A stretch of DNA of 29,242 nt, taken from contig CAYWFP010000050.1 in the NCBI GenBank assembly GCA_964457365.1, forward strand, positions 1 through 29,242, written 5' to 3'. Each line of letters starts with the position of its first letter. Position 1 is the first letter of the stretch. Source of the stretch: CAYWFP01 sp964457365. GTDB taxonomy: Bacteria > Planctomycetota > SZUA-567. This document shows, in pieces, positions 12,840-20,501 of the stretch. The position numbers and the translations under genes were made by a program. The notes beneath the pieces were generated by a model. The model saw only the letters and a list, made by a program, of their open reading frames with translations, searched no databases and was not told where the DNA came from.

Positions 12840-15776
12840 TCAGAGATGCTCCAGGAGCTTGCGCAGATTCGGATCCAACTCGTCCTCCGGCTCTTCGGCG
12901 GCTTCGGCGGCGGGCTGTTTCTCCTCCGTGGGGCCGTCGTCCTTCGCGGCGTTATCGTCCTTCGCGTCCGTACCCGCGGCGTCGGCGGGCTTCTGCGCCA
13001 CCTGGTCCGGATCGCGTTCGCGGCAGGCGGCGGCGATTTCACGCTCACGCTTCGCCTCGTCGGCACGCCCCAGCGTCTCGAGCAATTCCGCGCATGCGTC
13101 GTGATCGGCCGCCGTGTACGGATCGATGGCGAAGAGATTCATGTAGGCGCCGACCGCGCGCCCGTTCTCGCCCCGGTCGCGATAGAGCGTGGCCAGCCGG
13201 CGGAACGCCGACGGATCGTCGCGGCGGATGTCGCTATAGGTCTCGAGCAACGCGAGCTCGTCGTCGGCGCGCTCCTGCTCCTGGTACAGCTTGACCAGCA
13301 TGACGTAGGGTGGCTTGACCTCTTCCTTGCCGACGTAACGCGGATAATGCTCGATCGCGGCCTTGAAATGCGCCTCGGCGGCGGTCGCGTTTCCCTCCTT
13401 GAGCAGGATATGCCCCAGGAGGTTGTGCGCGCGCGCATGGCTCGGATCCCGCGCCAACACCGTCTCGAGATGCTTCTTCGCGTCGCCGGCCTTGCCCTGC
13501 ATATACGCCAGTTCGCCCAGCATCGCGGCCGCTTCGAGACGAACCGGATGCGGTGCGCCGTCGCCCTCGACGTACTTCTGCGCGAGTTCGCGCGCCTTGT
13601 GCGGATTGCCGGTCATGCGGTAGATGCGCAGCAGCTTCAGCGCCGCGTCGCGTTGCTGCGGGTCCTTCGCGGCCGTCTTCTCGAGCTCGGCCGCGGCGGA
13701 CGGATCTTCCATGATCGGCGTCTGCACGCGCGCGGCGTAGGGCTCGAGCCGCTGGCGTAACCATCGGTTCATCTCCGCGACGCTTTTGCCGACCGCGGCC
13801 TGGAAGACCTGCTCGGTGGTCTTGCCCTCGCCGTAGAGGCGGACGAGTTCGGGCGGCTTCTCCTCACCGAATTCCTCGGCGAACCAGCGGACGAAGAGCC
13901 CGGCAGCGGCGTAGGCGGCGGGCACCTCGTACATGTGCTTGGGACGGTTGAAATGGCGATTGAAGTCGTTCAGGTCCGGATACTCCCCGTGCGCCATCAT
14001 GGTTTTGAAGAACGGATCCCACGAGGGATTGATCCAACCCTCGATATGCACGCTCATGCCCTCGGTCAGCCAGCGTGGAATGCGGAAGCGCGAGCCCTGC
14101 AGGGTGACCACGTGCGCCAGTTCGTGCAGCATCACCGAGGACCAGTTGTCGGCGGATTTGCGCAGGATCGCCGCCGCCGGCGAGACCAGGGCGACGAAGC
14201 GGCCGAAGGTGGCGCCGTTGGCGTCGAGGCGTGGCAGGCCGGTGACGCGCGCGGCGAAGTCCTCGTGGCTCTTGAGCATGTTCAACTGCACCGTCCCGGG
14301 CACCTCGTAGCCGTAGTAGGACTCGGCGCGAGAAAGGTGTTCTTCGGCCCATTGCGTCATGTAGGGGCGCAGCACCGGCGCGTCGCGCTCGAAGAGACGG
14401 ATCCGGCTGTGCTCGGTCTCGATGACGGCGTACCGCTCGTTGCGCTTGACCAGTTGCACCAGGTTGTAGACGCGGACGTTGTACGGATCCATCTGCAACG
14501 CCTGGCGCAGGATCGGCAGGGCCTTCTCGTCCTGTCCCTGGCGCATCAGGGCAATGCCGTAGCCGGCGACGGCCGTGGCGTTCTCGGGATCGGTCTTCGC
14601 GGCCTTGCGCGCCCACGAAAGGGCGTCGTCGATGCGGTAATTGCCCGCGAGCATGTCGCAGACGGCCAGTTGCAGGCGGGCCAGGCCGATGCTGCTCACC
14701 GCCGCCAGCGTCTGGCCTTCGTCGAGTTCGCCGCGTTTGTAGACGCGCGCGAGATGGCGCGAGAGGGTCTCATGGGCCGCCTTGTCCTCCTGCAGACAGG
14801 CCAGGGACGCCTTGAACAGCAGCGCCTGCGGCTCGTCGGGGTTGATCGTCAGCACCTTGCCGACATACTCGTGCGCCTTGTCCAGCTTCTCGTCGACCAC
14901 CTCGAGTTCGGCCAGCATCATCAGCGCCGACACGTAACGCGGGTTGGTCTCGAGCGCCTTGTTGCACTTCTCCATCACCTCGTCGAGGTTGCGGTGATGC
15001 GCCGCCACCGCCGCCATCCCCGTCAGCGCCTCGGGGTGATGCGGATTCATCTTCAGCGCGTCGCCGTACTCGGACTGGGCGTCGGCGTACTGGTACTTGA
15101 CCAGGAACATCCCCGCGACATCCAGCAACGCCGGCAGGTAGTTCTTGTCCTTCTTCTGCCCCAGGGCCGCGACCTTGATGCCGTTCTCGCAGTCGTCGGC
15201 CAGCGCCGCGGCGGCGCCGATATAGCGGCACTGCGACGCAGTCAGGTCCTCGTTCTCCACCTGGGCGTAGAAGTCGAAGAACCAGTAGGCGGCCTCGTAC
15301 ATCATGTCGCGCCGGCCGAGAGTCTTGTAGAGACGCGCAAGGTCGTAGAGCGCGCGCATCTGCCCCGGCTGCGGCTCCAGGTGCAGATCCTTGGTCGCGC
15401 GGGTCCAGTCCGCCTCGGCCTGGGCATACGCGCCGACGATGCGCCAGGTCTCGCCGCGCAACGCCAGCAGGAGCGGATGATCGGCGCGCTGCTTCAACGC
15501 CGCGGTGAGCAGCGTGTTGGCTTCACGGTCGCGCCCGGTCTGGATCAGGATCTCCGCGCGCAGGGCAATGCCCGCCGGCTCCTCCGGCAACGCCGCGGCC
15601 GCGGCGAGGGCCTTTTCGTACTCGCCGGCATAGAAAAGCTTGCGCGCTGCACTTACGCTATCGGGCGTTTTCTTTTCAGCCGTCGCGGCCTCTTCACCGG
15701 CAGCGCTCCGGGGAAGGCAAGCGAGCAACAGCAGGAGCATGAGGACGGATATACGTGTCTCGTTCATGTTCGTCAT
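12840..15776 (-). CDS. Secreted TPR protein with gluzincin (peptidase MA-like) zinc-protease domain
   Basis: The 978-residue protein has an N-terminal signal peptide (about 8-27). TPR-type helical repeats run over about 40-445, followed by a zinc-peptidase domain (about 450-690) and further TPRs (about 715-925). It ends in an acidic, lysine-rich tail. The peptidase shows H551-E-L-A-H555 and, 17 residues later, WLTEG with E572 as the likely third zinc ligand, the pattern of peptidase MA-like gluzincins. It probably acts outside the cytoplasm, with TPRs recruiting a protein partner. It overlaps the fabK stop by 4 bases (ATGA); an in-frame ATG at 15765-15767 has a better-placed ACGGA and may be the true start. 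The substrate is unknown; linkage to alr hints at an envelope role. Confidence 0.85.
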   Translation of the reverse strand: MTNMNETRISVLMLLLLLACLPRSAAGEEAATAEKKTPDSVSAARKLFYAGEYEKALAAAAALPEEPAGIALRAEILIQTGRDREANTLLTAALKQRADHPLLLALRGETWRIVGAYAQAEADWTRATKDLHLEPQPGQMRALYDLARLYKTLGRRDMMYEAAYWFFDFYAQVENEDLTASQCRYIGAAAALADDCENGIKVAALGQKKDKNYLPALLDVAGMFLVKYQYADAQSEYGDALKMNPHHPEALTGMAAVAAHHRNLDEVMEKCNKALETNPRYVSALMMLAELEVVDEKLDKAHEYVGKVLTINPDEPQALLFKASLACLQEDKAAHETLSRHLARVYKRGELDEGQTLAAVSSIGLARLQLAVCDMLAGNYRIDDALSWARKAAKTDPENATAVAGYGIALMRQGQDEKALPILRQALQMDPYNVRVYNLVQLVKRNERYAVIETEHSRIRLFERDAPVLRPYMTQWAEEHLSRAESYYGYEVPGTVQLNMLKSHEDFAARVTGLPRLDANGATFGRFVALVSPAAAILRKSADNWSSVMLHELAHVVTLQGSRFRIPRWLTEGMSVHIEGWINPSWDPFFKTMMAHGEYPDLNDFNRHFNRPKHMYEVPAAYAAAGLFVRWFAEEFGEEKPPELVRLYGEGKTTEQVFQAAVGKSVAEMNRWLRQRLEPYAARVQTPIMEDPSAAAELEKTAAKDPQQRDAALKLLRIYRMTGNPHKARELAQKYVEGDGAPHPVRLEAAAMLGELAYMQGKAGDAKKHLETVLARDPSHARAHNLLGHILLKEGNATAAEAHFKAAIEHYPRYVGKEEVKPPYVMLVKLYQEQERADDELALLETYSDIRRDDPSAFRRLATLYRDRGENGRAVGAYMNLFAIDPYTAADHDACAELLETLGRADEAKREREIAAACRERDPDQVAQKPADAAGTDAKDDNAAKDDGPTEEKQPAAEAAEEPEDELDPNLRKLLEHL

Positions 15777-16810
15777 TCCGTAATCGAGTGCCTCACCCGC
15801 TCCAGTTCCGCCGCGGCATCGGCCGCGATCTCCGCCACGATCTCCTTGACGGGCATGATCTTAGCAGAAAGCCCCACGCTCTGGCCGGCCATCAGCGAAC
15901 CGCGCTCGACGTCGCCGTCGACGACCGCGTTCCTGAGCGCGCCCATCCAGAACGATTCTACCCGATGAAGCGCCTCTTCGCGAGTAATCTCTTCCCGATC
16001 CAAACTGGCGATCAGTTCGATCTGCAGCCGGGAGAATTCCTCCATTCCCTGATTCTGCAGGGCTCTTACCGGCGCGACCTGGACGCGCTGGTCCAGCATC
16101 GGCGTCTGCACCGCGTGCCGCGACTGGGCTTTCAGAAAGGCCTGCTTGAACTCCGGGTGCGCCGCGCACTCCTCGCTCAGCACGAACCGCGTGCCCATCT
16201 GCACCCCGGCCGCGCCCATCAGCAAAAGGTGCGCCACCATCCTCCCCGTGGCGATGCCGCCGGCGGCGAAGACAGGGACATTCGGATCCATCCGGAAGAG
16301 GATCTCCTGCAGCAGCACCATGAGCGTCACGTGGCCGATATGCCCGCCGGCCTCCATGCCCTCGATAATCAGCGCGTCGGCGCCGTACTTGAGCGTGCGT
16401 CTGGCCATCGCCTCGGTGGCGGCGAAGCACATCACCTTCTTGCCGCCGTCCTTCATCGCGGCGATGTCCTTGCGGTTGGGAAAACCGCCGGCGAAGACGA
16501 CGATCGGCACGTCCTTGCCCTGCAAGATATCCAGTTGCGCGGCGTAGTTCGGGGCGACGGTGACGAGGTTGACCGCGAAGGATCCCTCGACCCCGGCGCG
16601 GCAGGCGTCCACCTCGTCGGCGAACATCTCCGGCGGCATGTTCCCGCCCGCGAGCGCGCCGAAGGCGCCGGCGGCGGCGACGGCCTTGACCAGGTCGGAC
16701 GTGCTGACCCAGGTCATCCCGCCGCAGATGACCGGCACCTCCACGCCCAGGAACTCCTTGCCCCGGCGCCAGGCGTTCTCCAGCAACTCGTTCGCGGTCG
16801 TCCCGGTCAT
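15773..16810 (-). CDS. fabK: FabK-type enoyl-ACP reductase / nitronate monooxygenase family flavoprotein
   Basis: The 345-residue FMN-dependent TIM-barrel protein belongs to the FabK / 2-nitropropane dioxygenase family. It shows the flavin/active-site segment E150-GMEAGGHIGH-160, containing the usual catalytic His157, and FAAGGIATGRM for phosphate binding. FabK performs the last reduction of each fatty-acid elongation cycle using NAD(P)H. Nitronate monooxygenases share the fold, so the assignment rests on the EAGGHIGH signature and similar length. The gene overlaps the next one by ATGA, and alr follows that, giving a three-gene envelope-biosynthesis-like set. The ribosome site before the ATG at 16808-16810 is weak. 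Confidence 0.78.
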   Translation of the reverse strand: MTGTTANELLENAWRRGKEFLGVEVPVICGGMTWVSTSDLVKAVAAAGAFGALAGGNMPPEMFADEVDACRAGVEGSFAVNLVTVAPNYAAQLDILQGKDVPIVVFAGGFPNRKDIAAMKDGGKKVMCFAATEAMARRTLKYGADALIIEGMEAGGHIGHVTLMVLLQEILFRMDPNVPVFAAGGIATGRMVAHLLLMGAAGVQMGTRFVLSEECAAHPEFKQAFLKAQSRHAVQTPMLDQRVQVAPVRALQNQGMEEFSRLQIELIASLDREEITREEALHRVESFWMGALRNAVVDGDVERGSLMAGQSVGLSAKIMPVKEIVAEIAADAAAELERVRHSITE

Positions 16811-16831
16811 GGGGTCGTTTCCTTAGGCAGT

Positions 16832-16860
16832 AAAAAAGTCGCTGCGTCGCGGTGCCGACT
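16832..16860 (-). terminator. Possible terminator between rhaB and fabK
   Basis: On the minus strand AGTCG (16856-16860) can pair with CGACT (16837-16841) across a 14-base loop. The right arm runs straight into a T6 tract (16832-16837). The stem is short, and it lies only about 22 bases before the fabK start, so it might instead act as an attenuator. Nothing else notable is seen in the 101-base gap. Confidence 0.35.
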
Positions 16861-16911
16861 CCGCATGCGCGAATACCGGCACCCGCATCATCCCGCCAGG
16901 GCAGGCCTTTC

Positions 16912-18390
16912 TCAGGCGCTTGCCTGGAAACGCGCGTACGCGTCCTCCCACCGGGCGCGGTCGCCGCCGGGCTCGTGCGTCGTCACTTCGACGGAGTTGC
17001 GCACGATCTCGCGCGCCTCGACCAGGGAACCGATATCGCCGAGCGCGATCGCCTGCATCAGGCAGTTGCCGAAGGCGGTCGCCTCGACCGGGCCGGTCTT
17101 GACCACGCGACCGGTGGCGTTGGCGACGAACTGGTTCAGCAGCGTGTTCTGCGTGCCGCCGCCGACGATATGCAGTACGCCGAAGCGCTTCCCGGTCACC
17201 TCCTCGACGCTCTCGATGGTCTCGCGGTAGATCAGCGCCAGGCTCTCGAGCGCGGTGCGCACGATCTCGCCCTTGGTCTGCGGAGCGGGGAAGCCGCCGC
17301 GCGTGCAGGCCTCCACGACCCGCGCGGGCATGCCTCCGGGAGCGAGAAACTCCTCGGCGCCGGGGTTGATCATGGCCTTGAACGGCGCGGCGTCCTCGGC
17401 CAGCCTGGTCAACTCGGCGTAGTCGTGGCACGCGCCCTCGCGCTCCCAGTGGCGCTTGCACTCCTGCACGATCCAGAGGCCCGCGAGATTCTTGAGGAAA
17501 CGGTACGTTCCGTCGACGCCGCCCTCGTTGGTGAAGTTGAGCTGCGCGGTCCTTTCGTCGATCATCGGCTCGTTCAGCTCCGCCCCGAGGAGGCTCCACG
17601 TTCCGCTCGAGCAGAAGAGCCAGTCGTCGCCGCTGGCCGGCACCGCCGCCACCGCCGCGGCCGTGTCGTGCGAGGCCGGGGCGATCACCGGCACCGAGCG
17701 CAAACCGTTCTCCTCGGCGATCCGGTCGCGAAGCTCCCCGACGATGGAGCCGGGCGCGACGACATCCGGACAGAGCCGCGCGGGGATGCCTACCGCCTCG
17801 AGCGTCTCGTGCGACCAGTCGCTCAGGTTCGGATCGTACATCTGCGACGTCGTCGCCAGGGTAAACTCGGCCACCTTCTCGCCGGTGAGGAAGAAGTTCT
17901 GCAGGTCCGCCATCGGCAGGAAGGTCTCGGCGATCTCCAGCAGCGGGCTGTTGGCCCTGACCATGCTGAAAAGCTGGTAGAGCGTATTGATCTGCATAAT
18001 CTGTATGCCGGTGCGCTGGAAGACGGTCTTGCGCGGCACGATCTTGAAGAGCGCCTCGGGCATGCCGTCGGTGCGGCTGTCGCGGTAGTGGACGGGGTTG
18101 CCGATCAGCCGCGCGTCGCGGTCGAGAAGTCCGAAGTCCACGCCCCACGAATCCGTGCCCATTGAGGCGATGTCCTTGCCGTACTTGGCCACGCAGGCGG
18201 CGAGGCCGTTCTTGATCTGCGCGTGCAGGTTCAGCACATCCCAGTGCAGCGTCTCGCCCACCTGCACCGGGCCGTTGGGAAAGCGATGCAGCACGTCGAG
18301 CTTCATCCGCCCCTCTTCAAACGTTCCGGCGATGGCGCGCCCGCTCTCGGCGCCCAGATCGAACGCGAGATAGCACCGCTGTGAAGCCAT
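16912..18390 (-). CDS. rhaB: Rhamnulokinase
   Basis: The 492-residue FGGY-family sugar kinase phosphorylates L-rhamnulose in rhamnose breakdown. It shows the N-terminal phosphate loop FDLGAESGRAI, the RhaB-typical GTDSWGVDFGLLD, the catalytic-base segment APASHDTAAAVA, the ATPase motif SSGTWSLLG and the C-terminal HIVGGGTQNTLLNQ. The RhaB-specific segments favour rhamnulose over xylulose or glycerol kinases. The start is the ATG at 18388-18390, behind a very strong ribosome site (GGGAGGGAG). No rhaA, rhaD or transporter genes lie next to it, so the rest of the pathway must be elsewhere. Cytoplasmic. Confidence 0.92.
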   Translation of the reverse strand: MASQRCYLAFDLGAESGRAIAGTFEEGRMKLDVLHRFPNGPVQVGETLHWDVLNLHAQIKNGLAACVAKYGKDIASMGTDSWGVDFGLLDRDARLIGNPVHYRDSRTDGMPEALFKIVPRKTVFQRTGIQIMQINTLYQLFSMVRANSPLLEIAETFLPMADLQNFFLTGEKVAEFTLATTSQMYDPNLSDWSHETLEAVGIPARLCPDVVAPGSIVGELRDRIAEENGLRSVPVIAPASHDTAAAVAAVPASGDDWLFCSSGTWSLLGAELNEPMIDERTAQLNFTNEGGVDGTYRFLKNLAGLWIVQECKRHWEREGACHDYAELTRLAEDAAPFKAMINPGAEEFLAPGGMPARVVEACTRGGFPAPQTKGEIVRTALESLALIYRETIESVEEVTGKRFGVLHIVGGGTQNTLLNQFVANATGRVVKTGPVEATAFGNCLMQAIALGDIGSLVEAREIVRNSVEVTTHEPGGDRARWEDAYARFQASA

Positions 18391-18545
18391 GACTCCCTCC
18401 CCTGGTGATGTATGTCCCGTACGGCGTCGATCCCTTCAACCGGCATCGTATATGGTAGGTTTCGGGTAGGGAATTGGCAAGAAAAACCGGGCAGGATCAG
18501 CGGGTGAGAGCACCGAGAAAGAAGAGCCGCCGGTGTTCACGCTCC

Positions 18546-20501
18546 TCACCCCAGCAGCTTCCGCGCCGCCTTGACGATGTCCCCCGCCTGCGGCAGGACC
18601 ACGCGCTCGAGGCTCTCCGCCGTCGGCACCGGGCAGTCGCGCGCGGCCACGCGCAGCACCGGCGCGTCGAGGTAGCCGAAGCAGTCTTCCTGGATGCGCG
18701 CGGCCAGTTCCGCCCCGACGCCGCCGCTGATATAACCTTCTTCGGCGATCAGCGCCCGCTGCGTCCGGCAGCAACTCTCGCGCACCGTTTCCATATCCAG
18801 CGGATTCAGCGTGCGCAGGTCGATCACCTCGGCCTCGATGCCGTGGTCGGCGAGCACCTCGGCCGCCCGCAACGCCAGCAGCAGCATGTGCGAATACGTG
18901 ACGATGGTCAGATCTTTTCCCGCGCGGGCGATGCGGGCCTTGCCGGGCGGCAGCACCATTGCGGCCGGATCCAGCAGGCCCTTAGTGCCGTAGAGCAGCT
19001 TGTGCTCGACCAGCACCGCCGGCGCGTCGTCGAAGACCGCCGCCAGCGCCAGGACGTACGCGTCCTGCACCGTCGCCGGCGCATAGACCTTCAGCCCCGG
19101 CAGGCTCATCAGGATCGATTCGAAGCATTGCGAATGCGTCGCGCCGTAGCCGCGCCGGCCGCCGGCGGGCGTGCGCACCGTCAGCGGGACGCTACCCTGC
19201 CCGCCGTAGATCCAGCCGTACTTGGCCGCGTGATTGCCGAGCTGGTCCAGCGCCAGCAGCAGGAAATCCATGAACATGATCTCGACCACCGGCCGCCAGC
19301 CGCAGACCGCCGCGCCGACGCCGGCGCCGACAAGCGTGTTCTCGCTGATCGGGCAGTTGCGCACGCGCTCCGCGCCGAAACGCTCCGCTAAGTCCTTCGT
19401 CACGCGGAACGCCCCGCCGAACTCGGCGATGTCCTCGCCCAGCAGAAGCACCCGCGGGTCCCGCAACGCCCGCGCCAGCGCCTGGGTGAGCGCCTCGGCA
19501 TAGGTGACTTCACCGGCCGCGGCCTCCTCGGACGCCGGCGGGATGGTTGCCGCGTTCGCCTGCGGGAAAAGGAATCTCTCCACTTCATGCGCCGGCAGCG
19601 GCGTGTCGGCCTCGGCCGCCTGCACCGCCAGGTCGATCTCCTCGGCCACGCCTTTCTCGAGCGCGTCCATGACCTCGGCGCCTTCCTCGACGCGCAGGAT
19701 ATCGCCGCTGATGCGGATCGGTTCCTGCTCGAACCAGCACGCCTCCTCCTCTTTGGTGCGATAGGCGCACGGATCGGAGCGGCTGTGCCCGGTCAGGCGA
19801 TAGGTCACCGCTTCGACGAAGACCGGCGTCTTCTCGGCCAAGGCGTTCTCACGCGCTTGGCGTACGACGGTCTCCACTGCCTGCGGATCGTTGCCGTTGA
19901 CGAGGTGGCGCGGGATGCCGTAGCCGATGGCGCGCTCGGCGATAGTCGCGGTGGAGGTGTGGCCCTTGAGCGGCGTACTCATGGCATACTGGTTGTTCTC
20001 GCAGAGGAAGATCACCGGCAACCGCCAGAGCGCGGCGAGATTCAAAGACTCGTGAAACGTGCCCTGCGCGCTCGCGCCATCGCCGAAGAACGCCAGGCAG
20101 ACGCCGCCGGTCTCGCCGAGTTGGTGCGCCAGTCCCGACCCGACAGCGACGGGAAGCCCGCCGCCGGTGATGCCGTTGGAGCCGAGGAAACCGATCTCGA
20201 GTGCGGCCATGTGCTGCGAGCCGCCCCGTCCGAGAGCGTACCCCGTGCGCATACCGTACAACTCGGCCATGATCCGCTTCAGGCCCCCCCCGCGCGCGAT
20301 CAGGTGGCCGTGGCCGCGATGGTTGCTGACCACGGTGTCGGCCGGCGCGAGGGCCGCGCAGGCGCCGGCGGCGACGGCTTCCTGGCCGATGCAGACATGC
20401 GCGGTTCCGCGCAGCTTGCCGGCCTTGAAGCCCGCGAGCACGGCCTCCTCGAAACGCCGGATGCGCAGCATGGTACGGTACAGCGAAAGCAGTTCGGTCA
20501 T
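18546..20501 (-). CDS. Fused alpha-beta E1 component of a 2-oxoacid (pyruvate/acetoin/branched-chain type) dehydrogenase
   Basis: The 651-residue protein joins both E1 subunits. The alpha part (about 1-320) has HRGHGH (H61, H64) and the thiamine-diphosphate motif GDGASAQG...CENNQYAMST. An Ala/Pro/Glu linker (about 318-334) leads to the beta part, with VLLLGEDIAEFGGAF, CPISENTLVGAGVGAA and the C-terminal transketolase-like domain. E1 decarboxylates a 2-oxoacid and passes the acyl unit to a lipoyl E2. Substrate cannot be fixed: pyruvate, acetoin or branched-chain oxoacids are all possible. No E2, E3 or lipoylation genes are adjacent. The ATG overlaps the comEC stop (ATGA) and has a GAGG ribosome site inside comEC. 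The 155 bases downstream, up to rhaB, show no clear terminator. Confidence 0.9.
   Translation of the reverse strand: MTELLSLYRTMLRIRRFEEAVLAGFKAGKLRGTAHVCIGQEAVAAGACAALAPADTVVSNHRGHGHLIARGGGLKRIMAELYGMRTGYALGRGGSQHMAALEIGFLGSNGITGGGLPVAVGSGLAHQLGETGGVCLAFFGDGASAQGTFHESLNLAALWRLPVIFLCENNQYAMSTPLKGHTSTATIAERAIGYGIPRHLVNGNDPQAVETVVRQARENALAEKTPVFVEAVTYRLTGHSRSDPCAYRTKEEEACWFEQEPIRISGDILRVEEGAEVMDALEKGVAEEIDLAVQAAEADTPLPAHEVERFLFPQANAATIPPASEEAAAGEVTYAEALTQALARALRDPRVLLLGEDIAEFGGAFRVTKDLAERFGAERVRNCPISENTLVGAGVGAAVCGWRPVVEIMFMDFLLLALDQLGNHAAKYGWIYGGQGSVPLTVRTPAGGRRGYGATHSQCFESILMSLPGLKVYAPATVQDAYVLALAAVFDDAPAVLVEHKLLYGTKGLLDPAAMVLPPGKARIARAGKDLTIVTYSHMLLLALRAAEVLADHGIEAEVIDLRTLNPLDMETVRESCCRTQRALIAEEGYISGGVGAELAARIQEDCFGYLDAPVLRVAARDCPVPTAESLERVVLPQAGDIVKAARKLLG

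Noticed and set aside
18391..18545. A promoter for rhaB from TTGCCA and TATACG
   Set aside because: The boxes are about 22 bases apart, too far for a normal promoter. No other pair was found.
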